A stretch of 21,659 bases of DNA from an uncultured Prevotella sp. (GTDB lineage: Bacteria; Bacteroidota; Bacteroidia; Bacteroidales; Bacteroidaceae): positions 1-21,659 of the forward strand of contig URJQ01000042.1 in the NCBI GenBank assembly GCA_900548195.1, in the 5' to 3' direction. This document shows positions 12,805-20,325 of the stretch, piece by piece (the first letter of the stretch is position 1; each line of letters begins with the position of its first letter). Made by a program: the position numbers and the translations under genes. Under the pieces are notes generated by a model, which searched no databases, had not been told where the DNA came from, and saw only the letters and a list, made by a program, of their open reading frames with translations.

Positions 12805-15105
12805 ATGAAGAGATACCTCTTTATCATAATACTCATATCAATCTATCATAGCATCGCTTTCGGACAGATAAACGAGGGCTATGATGAAGACGGATTTAAC
12901 CAAAGCACCAATACATTCAACCCTTCACACCGAACAGATACCACAAAAACCAAGAAGGTGGCACCGAGGGGAATGTATGTCTGGACTGTGGATAAGTTGT
13001 TTGGAGATAGGACGATGCAGGTCAAGGATACGCTCCAGCATCTATTCATGAACTCTGGATTTACGCAGGGAAGATATGGAGAATATAATACTACAGGCAA
13101 TCTCGGTGCTCCGAGAATAAACAGAATCTTCATCGATAGGAAAGATGATGAGGAATTTATGTTTCTGAAGCATTATGATTTCTTTCTTACCCAGCCTGAT
13201 AACCTCCGATTTACCAATACTCTTGCGCCAATAACCAACCTCAATTACTACTCTTGTGGCGACAAGACCAATGGTGAGGACTATCTCAAAGCCCTCTTTG
13301 CCGTAAATGCAAGCAAACAGCTCGGAGGAGGATTCAAGTTCAATTATATGTATGGACGTGGATTCTATCAGAATCAATCTACTGCTCTCTTTGACTATAC
13401 CATGTGGACTTCCTATCTCGGAGACCGCTATCAGGCTCACGTGATACTATCTACAGACCACATGAAGAATGCAGAGAATGGCGGAATCACAGATGATAAG
13501 TATATTACTCATCCTGAGACATTTGATGATAACTATACATCTGCTGAGATTCCAGTGAATCTTACAGATAACTGGACACGTAATGACGCCCTTCATCTCT
13601 TTCTCTCTCATCGCTATATCGTAGGTTTCAATAGGAAAGTGCCTATGACAGAAACCGAGATAGCTGCGAAAAAGTTTGCCCTCGAATCACAAAAAGAGAA
13701 CGAGGAACAGAAAGATAATGAGAAAAACGGCAACAAAGACAAAAAGGATGAGAAGAAATATGCCGGTCGCCCTAAGGATGCAAAGGTAGTAGGAGACTTG
13801 CCAAACGATTCCCTAAAGGCTGCTGCCGGTGACAGAATAGCAGTAGATTCACAGCAAATGGCGGATTCGCTGATAGCTGCAGAGAAGAAGGTCAAGGAAG
13901 ATACTGCGTGGTATAAGAATGAATATGTGCCGGTCACAAGTTTCATACACACTCTCAACGTGGATAAATACGACCGTGATTACATAGCCTACGCATCGCC
14001 TGCAGGTTATTATTCCTCCGTCTATCCGCTGATGGAGGGAGCGCAGAATGACTCGATAGATGATGAGACGAAGCATTTTCGCATCAAGAATGTATTCGCT
14101 GTATCTATGCTTGAAGGCTTCAATAAATGGATGAAGACCGGCGTGAAAGCCTTTATCAGTCATGAATATAGGAAATATACAATGCCTGACACTGTCAGCC
14201 GTACCACTTCCTATTCCGAGAATATCATCAAGGTGGGAGGACAGTTGAGCAAGACACAGGGCTCATTGTTCCATTATAACGTGACTGGCGACTTCGGACT
14301 CGCTGGCGACCGCTTTGGAGATATCCGCATTGATGGAACGGCAGACCTCAATATCCCGCTCTTAGGAGACACCGCGAGGGTGGATATTGACGGATTCTTC
14401 AATCACACAGCGCCTGAATTCTATATGTCTCACTATCATTCCAAGCATATCTGGTGGGATGATGATGACATGGATAAGGTGACACATACGCATATTGGCG
14501 GCACGCTGACATTCCCTCACACCCGCACTAAGTTGAGAGTAGGAGTGGATAATATCAGTAATTACAATTATCTCGGAATGACATATTCCCACTCCAGTGC
14601 CGGACTACCAGTAGGAGTAGAGGTGTTCTCACGCCAATCATCCGAGGATATCCGCCTTATTACAGCCCAGCTCTGTCAGGATTTCACCTTCGGAGCATTG
14701 AATTGGGAGAACAGGGTGACTTATCAGAACAGCAGCAAGCAGTCCGTTTTGCCTGTTCCTGACCTCAATATCTGGAGCAATATCTATCTTGACTTCAAGA
14801 TTGCAAAGGTACTCAAGTGCCACCTTGGAGCCGATGTGACATATTTTACCTCTTATAATGCACCAGAATACTGCTCTCAAATGGGCGCTTTTGCAGTGCA
14901 GGAGAATGATGAAGTGAAGACGAAGATAGGCAATTATCCTTTCGTCAATGTCTATGCCAACTTTGTGCTGAAGGGTTGCAGATTCTTCATAATGATGAGT
15001 CACGTCAACCAGGGACAGGGAAACAAGATGTATTTCACTACACCTCATCATCCAATGAACGAGAAAATGCTCCGGATAGGAATATCTTGGAACTTCTATA
15101 ATTAA
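12805..15105 (+). CDS. Putative porin (Porin_10 type) of the outer membrane
   Basis: This 766-residue protein has a signal peptide (MKRYLFIIILISIYHSIAFG) and matches the large Bacteroidetes putative porin family. Early blocks are WTVDKLFGDRTMQVKDTLQH and NTGNLGAPRINRIFI-like (here TTGNLGAPRINRIFIDR). The C-terminal half is a regular series of amphipathic strands ending in the aromatic MLRIGISWNFYN typical of outer-membrane barrels. I place the start at 12805, where the signal peptide begins, and not at the in-frame ATG at 12781. Unusual is a Lys/Glu/Asp-rich low-complexity insert around 290-335 (ESQKENEEQKDNEKNGNKDK) and a second polar stretch to about 375. This is probably a periplasmic or surface loop. 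It lies 36 bases before galM, so solute uptake linked to sugar use is a reasonable but unproven guess. Confidence 0.87.
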   Translation: MKRYLFIIILISIYHSIAFGQINEGYDEDGFNQSTNTFNPSHRTDTTKTKKVAPRGMYVWTVDKLFGDRTMQVKDTLQHLFMNSGFTQGRYGEYNTTGNLGAPRINRIFIDRKDDEEFMFLKHYDFFLTQPDNLRFTNTLAPITNLNYYSCGDKTNGEDYLKALFAVNASKQLGGGFKFNYMYGRGFYQNQSTALFDYTMWTSYLGDRYQAHVILSTDHMKNAENGGITDDKYITHPETFDDNYTSAEIPVNLTDNWTRNDALHLFLSHRYIVGFNRKVPMTETEIAAKKFALESQKENEEQKDNEKNGNKDKKDEKKYAGRPKDAKVVGDLPNDSLKAAAGDRIAVDSQQMADSLIAAEKKVKEDTAWYKNEYVPVTSFIHTLNVDKYDRDYIAYASPAGYYSSVYPLMEGAQNDSIDDETKHFRIKNVFAVSMLEGFNKWMKTGVKAFISHEYRKYTMPDTVSRTTSYSENIIKVGGQLSKTQGSLFHYNVTGDFGLAGDRFGDIRIDGTADLNIPLLGDTARVDIDGFFNHTAPEFYMSHYHSKHIWWDDDDMDKVTHTHIGGTLTFPHTRTKLRVGVDNISNYNYLGMTYSHSSAGLPVGVEVFSRQSSEDIRLITAQLCQDFTFGALNWENRVTYQNSSKQSVLPVPDLNIWSNIYLDFKIAKVLKCHLGADVTYFTSYNAPEYCSQMGAFAVQENDEVKTKIGNYPFVNVYANFVLKGCRFFIMMSHVNQGQGNKMYFTTPHHPMNEKMLRIGISWNFYN

Positions 15106-15141
15106 ACAATTATATTTTTTTCAACCTAAACTTAAAATAAT

Positions 15142-16227
15142 ATGATCAACCCAAGTGAAAACATTTGCGGTCTGAAGCCGGAAGACTTCCAGACCGTAGT
15201 GAATGGTAAGAAGACAGACCTCTATATCCTTCGCAACGCTAACGGTTGTGAGGTGGCAGTGACTAACTATGGTGGTTCTATCGCCGCAATGATGATGCCG
15301 GATAAAGACGGCAAGATGGGGGATGTGATTCATGGCTTTGATAATATCCAAGATATGCTCAAGGGACACCAGCCTTTCCTTTCTACTCTCGTAGGACGCT
15401 ATGGTAACCGCATTAAGGAAGGACGCTATACCCTAAATGGAAAAGAGTATCAGTTGGCTCTCAATGATGGTCCTAACCATCTTCACGGTGGTCCTACAGG
15501 CTTCCATGCACGTGTTTGGGATGCACTTCAGATGAGCGACCAGCGCCTTGCTCTCAATTATGTAAGCGCATACGGTGAAGAAGGATTCTCCGGTGAGGTG
15601 CATGTGACTGTGGAATATACTCTTACTAATGATAATGAGTTTATCATCGAGTATCTCGCCACAACCAATAAGAAGACCATCATCAATCTTACGCACCATG
15701 CTTTCTTCGCTCTCGCAGGCGTGGCAAACCCTACTCCTGACGTTCTTGACGTAGAGTGTCAGATCAATGCAGACTTCTATCTCCCTATCGACAAGGTTTC
15801 TATTCCTACAGGTGAGATTCTCAAGGTAGAGGGAACTCCATTCGATTTCCGTACACCTAAGACAATAGGCAAGGATATCGAGGCAGACAATGAGCAGTTG
15901 CGTAATGGTCAGGGCTATGATCATAACTATGTGCTCAACAAGCGCGAAGTGGGAGAGCTCTCATTTGCCGCTCGTCTGAAGGATCCTAAGACCAGTCGCA
16001 CACTTGAGGTGTTTACCACAGAGCCTGGTCTCCAACTTTATACAGATAATTTCGGTGATGGATTTACAGGTTGCCACGGTGCTACTTTCCCACGCCGTTC
16101 TGCTATTTGCCTTGAGGCACAGCATTTCCCAGACTCACCTAATCATCCTTACTTCCCTACAGTAGTGCTCAATCCAGGTGAGAGATACAAGCAGAAGACC
16201 ATTTATAAGTTTGGCGTAGAGCTTTAA
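15142..16227 (+). CDS. galM: Aldose 1-epimerase (mutarotase)
   Basis: The 361-residue protein interconverts alpha and beta anomers of galactose and other aldoses and supplies the alpha-anomer to galactokinase. Active-site residues align with Lactococcus GalM: H115 in PNHLHGG, H186 in INLTHHAFF, D260 in GYDHNYVL and the catalytic base E325 in CLEAQHFPDSPNHP. Length is normal for the family. There is no signal peptide, so it should be cytoplasmic. The gene follows the porin-like gene by 36 bases without a terminator and precedes galK, an arrangement expected of a galactose pathway. A large hairpin and a possible galK promoter lie in the 123-base gap to galK, so the two genes may be only partly co-expressed. 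Confidence 0.96.
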   Translation: MINPSENICGLKPEDFQTVVNGKKTDLYILRNANGCEVAVTNYGGSIAAMMMPDKDGKMGDVIHGFDNIQDMLKGHQPFLSTLVGRYGNRIKEGRYTLNGKEYQLALNDGPNHLHGGPTGFHARVWDALQMSDQRLALNYVSAYGEEGFSGEVHVTVEYTLTNDNEFIIEYLATTNKKTIINLTHHAFFALAGVANPTPDVLDVECQINADFYLPIDKVSIPTGEILKVEGTPFDFRTPKTIGKDIEADNEQLRNGQGYDHNYVLNKREVGELSFAARLKDPKTSRTLEVFTTEPGLQLYTDNFGDGFTGCHGATFPRRSAICLEAQHFPDSPNHPYFPTVVLNPGERYKQKTIYKFGVEL

Positions 16228-16243
16228 ATAATTTAATATCAAT

Positions 16244-16331
16244 AAGTAGGAGGTCAGAATTATTGTTGTAATAAAATCAAAATATTTTCTGATTTTTAGT
16301 TCTTTGTCAAAATAATTTTGACCACCTACTT
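16244..16331. terminator. Extended hairpin between galM and galK
   Basis: The arms AAGTAGGAGGTCAGAATTATT-like 16244-16264 and 16311-16331 (AATAATTTTGACCACCTACT) pair over 21 positions with one G-U and one mismatch. Inside, AAAATC (16273-16278) and GATTTT (16291-16296) form a second stem. TTTATT follows the right arm. It could attenuate or end the galM transcript, and its right arm contains the possible galK -7 box. Confidence 0.6.
16306..16322 (+). promoter_or_regulatory. Operator-like palindrome over the galK -7 box
   Basis: GTCAAAAT-A-ATTTTGAC is an 8-bp perfect inverted repeat with a one-base centre. TAATTTTG at 16313-16320 inside it fits the -7 consensus; the -33 region is poor. A protein bound here would cover the galK promoter. 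The ATG is about 30 bases downstream. Confidence 0.45.
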
Positions 16332-16350
16332 TTATTCATAAAAACATACA

Positions 16351-17514
16351 ATGATGGATATAGAATTTGTCAGAAGTCGCTTTATCAAGCATTTTGACGG
16401 CAAGACTGGTAATATATATCATTCTCCAGGCCGTATAAATCTGATTGGAGAACATACAGACTATAATGGCGGCTTCGTATTCCCAGGCGCAGTGGATTGC
16501 GGAATAATGGCAGAAGTGCGTCCTAATGGCACTAATACCGTTATGGCTTATTCCATCGACCTCAAGGACCGCGTAGAATTTAAGGTCGATGATCCAAAAG
16601 GACCTAACGCTACTTGGGCACGCTTCATCTACGGAATGGTGCAGGAATTCCGCCTTCTCGGTGTTGATGTCAAAGGTTTCAATATCGCATTTGCAGGAGA
16701 TGTGCCTCTCGGAGCAGGTATGAGTTCGTCTGCTGCTATGGAGAGTTGCTTCGCTTGTGCCCTCAATGACCTCTTTGCAGACAATAAGATCAGCAAATGG
16801 GACATGGTGCTGGCCGGTCAGGCTACAGAGCATAAGTATATCGGCTGTAACTGCGGAATCATGGACCAGTTTGCTTCTGTCTTTGGAAAGGCAGGTAAGC
16901 TGATGCGTCTTGATTGCAACAGCCGTGAGTTTGAGTATTATCCATTTGAGCCAAAGGGATATAAGCTCGTCCTTCTTAATTCTTGTGTGAAGCACGAACT
17001 TGCAGGTTCTCCATACAATGACCGTCGTCGTTCATGTGAAAATGTGGCAAAGGCTGTGCAGGCAAAGCATCCAGAGCGCCATATTGAGACCCTCCGCGAC
17101 TGCACTTGGGATGATCTTGAGGAAGTGAAAGGAGATGTTTCTGCCGAGGATATCCAGCGTGCTACCTTCGTATTGGGTGAGAAAGACCGCGTACTTGCAG
17201 TCAGCGATGCCCTCACACGTGGTGACTACGAGGAAGTAGGTAAGCAGATGTATCTCACTCATGAGGGACTCTCTAAGGATTATGAGGTAAGTTGTGAGGA
17301 GTTGGATTACCTCAATGAGATTGCTCGTGAGGACGGAGTGACCGGTTCACGCATCATGGGTGGTGGCTTCGGTGGTTGTACTATCAACCTTGTGAAGGAC
17401 GAACTTTATGACACTTTCATTGCAGACGCAAAGAAGAAATTCGCTGCTAAGTATGGTCATGAGCCAAAGGTCATCGATGTAGTTATCGGTGACGGTTCAA
17501 GAAAGCTCTGCTAA
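16351..17514 (+). CDS. galK: Galactokinase
   Basis: The 387-residue GHMP-family kinase phosphorylates alpha-D-galactose to galactose 1-phosphate with ATP, the first committed Leloir step. Signature motifs are complete: the galactokinase motif GRINLIGEHTDY at 27-38, the ATP-binding PLGAGMSSSAA at 119-129, the catalytic Asp172 in GIMDQF, and the third GHMP motif MGGGFGG at 336-342. Length is typical and the protein is cytoplasmic. The start could be either Met of MMD (16351 or 16354). It lies after galM and has its own possible promoter with an operator-like palindrome. galT (uridylyltransferase), galE and a galactose permease are not in the window, so the rest of the pathway must be elsewhere. 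A stem-loop follows the stop. Confidence 0.97.
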   Translation: MMDIEFVRSRFIKHFDGKTGNIYHSPGRINLIGEHTDYNGGFVFPGAVDCGIMAEVRPNGTNTVMAYSIDLKDRVEFKVDDPKGPNATWARFIYGMVQEFRLLGVDVKGFNIAFAGDVPLGAGMSSSAAMESCFACALNDLFADNKISKWDMVLAGQATEHKYIGCNCGIMDQFASVFGKAGKLMRLDCNSREFEYYPFEPKGYKLVLLNSCVKHELAGSPYNDRRRSCENVAKAVQAKHPERHIETLRDCTWDDLEEVKGDVSAEDIQRATFVLGEKDRVLAVSDALTRGDYEEVGKQMYLTHEGLSKDYEVSCEELDYLNEIAREDGVTGSRIMGGGFGGCTINLVKDELYDTFIADAKKKFAAKYGHEPKVIDVVIGDGSRKLC

Positions 17515-17539
17515 GACCACATTATATTGCAATTATTCG

Positions 17540-17609
17540 TTTCCCCCCATTATGCAAGTTCTTATTTGTATGATGGGGAGAAATAGTTAATAGCCCAAAG
17601 GCCCTTTTT
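17540..17609 (+). terminator. Stem-loop after galK with later T-run
   Basis: CCCCATTATGCAA (17545-17557) pairs with TTGTATGATGGGG (17566-17578), 13 bp with two G-U pairs, and an outer TTTC/GAAA adds four more after a mismatch. The T-run CTTTTTG comes only at 17604-17610, about 25 bases later, so the stem may protect the 3' end rather than terminate directly. Confidence 0.5.
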
Positions 17610-17683
17610 GATTTTACCAAAGAAAAAGAACATAGACGGCACAAAAATGAAAATAAATGTGTCGATGTATGGAAAAAAATCAT

Positions 17684-17691
17684 TACTTTTG
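17684..17691 (+). promoter_or_regulatory. -7 box of the kinase-RapZ fusion gene
   Basis: TACTTTTG matches TAnnTTTG. It is followed by CATTCGTT and then ATG at 17700, only 8 bases away, nearly the same layout as at 8378-8394. The -33 element is weak (TGTG near 17658-17661). Confidence 0.65.
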
Positions 17692-17699
17692 CATTCGTT

Positions 17700-19265
17700 A
17701 TGCAACAATTAAGGAATCTCTATATATTATATAAAGGTGTAGAACCTGTCGCTGTGGAGCAATTACCAGGTGCAGGAAGTAACAGAGTGTATTACCGTTT
17801 TATAGATGCGGATGGCAAGTCTGTGGTGGGAGTAATAGGCACATCACAGGAAGAAAACCATGCTTTCATCTATCTGGCACGCCACTTTCAGAAGAGACAG
17901 TTGCCTGTCCCTTATATCCTTGCCGTGAGCGAAGACGGTATGCGCTATCTTCAGACCGACCTCGGAGATACTTCCCTCTTTGAAGCAATCAAGGGAGGAC
18001 GCGATGCCGGCGGCAGATATAATGTGAAAGAGAAGGAACTTCTGCGTCGAACTATAAGGCAGTTGCCTAATATTCAGATACGAGGAGCGAGAGGATTGGA
18101 TTTCTCTCAATGCTATCCTATGCCGGAAATGGACGTTGACTCCGTGCTTTTCGACCTTAATTATTTCAAGTATTGCTTTCTGAAAGCTACGGGATTAGAC
18201 TTTCATGAACTGAAACTGGAGGCGGCATTTCGTCTCTTTGCAAAGGACCTTGTGAATGATTCGGATGATGATTCCCATAGTGAGACGGTGTTAAGTTTCC
18301 TCTATCGAGACTTTCAGGCACGCAATGTGATGCTTGATGCTGAGGGAAATCCTTATTTTATAGACTTCCAGGGTGGACGAAAGGGACCATATTACTATGA
18401 TCTTGCTTCGTTTCTTTGGCAGGCTTCGGCACGTTATCCGGAGAAATTGCGTAAGGAGCTTATTGCTGAGTATTATGATGCACTGAAGCATTATACTGAG
18501 GTTCCATCGGAAAAGCACTTCAATGAGAGACTTTCATTGTTCGTCTTATTCCGCACTTTGCAGGTTCTTGGAGCCTATGGCTTCCGTGGCTACTTCGAGA
18601 GAAAGGAGCATTTCCTGGATTCCATTCCGCCAGCAATAGACAATCTCCGTTCGCTTCTCGCTAATTCAGGCCAGTTCCCTTATCCTTATTTGGTAGAGGT
18701 GTTGAGGGGAATTGCGGAGTTGCCACAGTTTGCCCCTGCAAAAGAAGAGGAGAAGAAGAGAGAGGATGGTTTCAAAACGGCAGACACTAACGTATATAAG
18801 GCAAACCCTAATGACGGTCCGGCAACATTCTCGAAATATGATGGCAAAGGTCCTTTGGTGGTTCGTGTGTTCAGTTTCTCGTTCAGGAAAGGCATTCCAG
18901 AGGATGAAACGGGCAATGGAGGTGGTTATGTCTTCGATTGCAGAAGCACTCATAACCCAGGTCGCTATGAGCCTTACAAGAAACTTACAGGCTTGGACGA
19001 ACCCGTAATCCGATTCCTGGAGGATGATGGCGAGATATTAACCTTCCTCACATCGGTATATAAACTTGCAGATGCACACGTAGAGCGTTACATTCAGCGC
19101 GGTTTCACGTCGCTTATGTTCAGTTTCGGTTGTACAGGAGGACAGCATAGATCGGTCTATTCTGCCCAGCATCTTGCAGAACATCTGCATCGTAAGTATG
19201 GTATTGAGGTGAGAATCTGCCATCGAGAGCAGGGAATATCCCAGATTCTTGAGAGTAAGAAGTAG
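17700..19265 (+). CDS. Sugar kinase-like (APH/AmgK) domain fused to RapZ C-terminal domain
   Basis: This 521-residue protein joins two domains. Residues 1 to about 330 are an aminoglycoside-phosphotransferase-fold kinase close to AmgK, which phosphorylates MurNAc/GlcNAc in peptidoglycan recycling. The catalytic loop is YRDFQARN (D204, N209), the Mg-binding Asp is D222 in FIDFQGG, and the nearby RKGPYYYDLASFLW matches. A charged linker (330-380, with PAKEEEKKRED) leads to a domain at about 385-515 resembling the C-terminal half of RapZ, with FSFSFRKGIPED and SFGCTGGQHRS (475-485). In E. coli that domain binds glucosamine 6-phosphate. The RapZ N-terminal P-loop domain is absent. Kinase activity controlled by an amino-sugar phosphate is my inference. 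A MurU-type nucleotidyltransferase, often beside AmgK, is not adjacent. It has a promoter and a nearly leaderless ATG. Confidence 0.85.
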   Translation: MQQLRNLYILYKGVEPVAVEQLPGAGSNRVYYRFIDADGKSVVGVIGTSQEENHAFIYLARHFQKRQLPVPYILAVSEDGMRYLQTDLGDTSLFEAIKGGRDAGGRYNVKEKELLRRTIRQLPNIQIRGARGLDFSQCYPMPEMDVDSVLFDLNYFKYCFLKATGLDFHELKLEAAFRLFAKDLVNDSDDDSHSETVLSFLYRDFQARNVMLDAEGNPYFIDFQGGRKGPYYYDLASFLWQASARYPEKLRKELIAEYYDALKHYTEVPSEKHFNERLSLFVLFRTLQVLGAYGFRGYFERKEHFLDSIPPAIDNLRSLLANSGQFPYPYLVEVLRGIAELPQFAPAKEEEKKREDGFKTADTNVYKANPNDGPATFSKYDGKGPLVVRVFSFSFRKGIPEDETGNGGGYVFDCRSTHNPGRYEPYKKLTGLDEPVIRFLEDDGEILTFLTSVYKLADAHVERYIQRGFTSLMFSFGCTGGQHRSVYSAQHLAEHLHRKYGIEVRICHREQGISQILESKK

Positions 19266-19290
19266 GGAATAATATTGCTCTTTCATAATT

Positions 19291-19408
19291 TTAGTCGCCC
19301 AAGGTATATTTATTAGTCGTATAATACATATTTATTAGTCGTATAATACATATTTATTAGTCGTCCAAGAAATATTTATTAGTCGTATAATACATATTTA
19401 TTACTCAC
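19291..19408. repeat. Tandem 22-bp array TTAGTCG-N10-ATTTA, left part
   Basis: Five units start at 19291, 19313, 19335, 19357 and 19379, exactly 22 bases apart. All keep TTAGTCG at the front and ATTTA at the end; three are identical (middle TATAATACAT), and two differ only in the middle (CCCAAGGTAT and TCCAAGAAAT). A sixth unit begins at 19401 as TTACTCAC and is broken there by the mobile element at 19409. There are no spacers. Confidence 0.85.
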
Positions 19409-19576
19409 TCAACTTTCGCAAGGAATAAATAGCTCCTTAGTCCCTACTGCCGTGGGGAAGCGTAAAATGTCAATATAGAAAAATAAAGAACATATAGAAA
19501 AATATATTTGTTTGTTTTTATTTGTTGATATTTTTATCAATGATTAGTAGCTCGTTAGATACCTGCGAAGCTTCAA
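19409..19576 (-). mobile_element. MITE-like non-autonomous element, copy B (168 bp)
   Basis: This is the inverted counterpart of 3901-4066, with ends TCAACTTTCGCAAG at 19409-19422 and TGCGAAGCTTCAA at 19564-19576. Shared internal blocks include CGTGGGGAAG, TCAATATAGAAAAATAAAGA and AAAATATATTTGTTT. The flanks TTACTCAC (19401-19408) and TTAGTCAT (19577-19584) match in 6 of 8 positions, consistent with an aged 8-bp target duplication. It entered the first bases of a unit of the 22-bp array. No coding capacity. Confidence 0.75.
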
Positions 19577-19620
19577 TTAGTCATCCAATAAATATAGATT
19601 AGTCGCTAAAAAACAATCAG
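19577..19620. repeat. Tandem 22-bp array, right part after the mobile element
   Basis: Two further units start at 19577 (TTAGTCATCCAATAAAT) and 19599 (TTAGTCGCTAAAAAACAAT), again 22 bases apart, and are more divergent than those to the left. The last overlaps the T-run and stem of the terminator before mscL. Confidence 0.7.
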
Positions 19621-19680
19621 GAGAATAGGTCACAGATAGTAATATGAAAACTATCGGGGACCTATTCTCCTGTTTTGTTG
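19608..19680. terminator. Bidirectional terminator between convergent genes
   Basis: A 14-bp perfect stem CAGGAGAATAGGTC (19618-19631) and GACCTATTCTCCTG (19659-19672) encloses a second 6-bp stem GATAGT/ACTATC (19635-19640, 19650-19655). TTTTGTTG follows on the plus strand and GATTGTTTTTT on the minus strand. It can end transcription of the kinase-RapZ gene and of mscL. Confidence 0.85.
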
Positions 19681-19709
19681 TGGTTTGTGTTGCTGAGTAT
19701 ATGAAATAT

Positions 19710-20105
19710 CTACTTCTTCAGCAAGTCACGAATCTCAGTAAGAAGTTTTTCTTCTGCCGATGGCTCTGGAGCTGGTGCGGGCTCAACTGGAGCTTTTTCC
19801 TTCTTAGCTTTATTTGCAATGGTGTTGATGCCTTTGATCATAAGGAAAACACAGAAAGCAACAATAATAAAATCAATGATGTTTTGTATAAACATACCGT
19901 AATTAATGTTCGCTTCTCCGATAGTTATTGCCAACCCGCTGAAGTCAATACCTCCGGTAAGAGTACCGATAATAGGCATGAGGACATCGTTGACGAGGGA
20001 AGAAACAATCTTTCCGAAAGCCCCGCCGATGATTACACCGACAGCCATGTCCATCACATTGCCACGCATTGCGAATTCTTTGAATTCAGAAACAAATGAT
20101 GCCAT
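19710..20105 (-). CDS. mscL: Large-conductance mechanosensitive channel
   Basis: The 131-residue protein is MscL, the pentameric inner-membrane valve that opens under high membrane tension and releases solutes on osmotic downshock. The N-terminal amphipathic helix and first transmembrane segment are clear (EFKEFAMRGNVMDMAVGVII then GGAFGKIVSSLVNDVLMP). The periplasmic loop is GTLTGGIDFSGLAITIGEAN, and the second transmembrane helix is about 70-92 (GMFIQNIIDFIIVAFCVFLM). The cytoplasmic end is an Ala/Pro/Glu-rich linker followed by the short C-terminal helix AEEKLLTEIRDLLKK, as in the family. Length is typical. It is a single-gene unit on the minus strand, divergent from gapA and ended by the shared terminator. 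Confidence 0.97.
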   Translation of the reverse strand: MASFVSEFKEFAMRGNVMDMAVGVIIGGAFGKIVSSLVNDVLMPIIGTLTGGIDFSGLAITIGEANINYGMFIQNIIDFIIVAFCVFLMIKGINTIANKAKKEKAPVEPAPAPEPSAEEKLLTEIRDLLKK

Positions 20106-20158
20106 AGAAAATGAATGTTAGAAATTAAAATTGAAAAGTGTAAATAGCAATTTGCGTG

Positions 20159-20166
20159 CAAAAATA
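20159..20166 (-). promoter_or_regulatory. -7 box of mscL
   Basis: On the minus strand TATTTTTG matches TAnnTTTG and is followed by CACG. The ATG at 20105 is about 53 bases downstream. The -33 element is not clear. Confidence 0.55.
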
Positions 20167-20240
20167 CAAAACTTTTGATAAATATCGCTATATTTGCAAA
20201 AAAAAATGAGAAAAAGGCATATTATCTTATTTTTTTTTCT

Positions 20241-20248
20241 TACTTTTG
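20241..20248 (+). promoter_or_regulatory. -7 box of gapA
   Basis: TACTTTTG matches TAnnTTTG and is followed by CAGTGC. Transcription would start near 20252, giving a leader of about 74 bases that ends in an A-rich tract without a Shine-Dalgarno motif, as is usual for strongly expressed Bacteroidetes genes. The -33 region is weak. Confidence 0.6.
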
Positions 20249-20325
20249 CAGTGCATTTTTAACAAAGCAAGGTAGTAGAAAGATTATATTCACCTTTTTA
20301 ATAATAAAAAATTAAAAAACAAAAA

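Noticed and set aside
15433..15924. Minus-strand open frame of about 163 codons over galM
   Set aside because: Lies fully inside galM and resembles no protein family.
16336..16995. Minus-strand open frame of about 219 codons over galK
   Set aside because: It overlaps a complete, motif-rich galactokinase gene and shows no family features; a shadow frame.
19291..19620. CRISPR array
   Set aside because: The units are directly adjacent with a 22-base step and no unique spacers, and no cas genes are present. The same holds for 9735-9866.
20189..20196. TATATTTG as a second gapA promoter
   Set aside because: It fits the -7 pattern but has no -33 element at the right distance, and the box at 20241 is nearer the gene.
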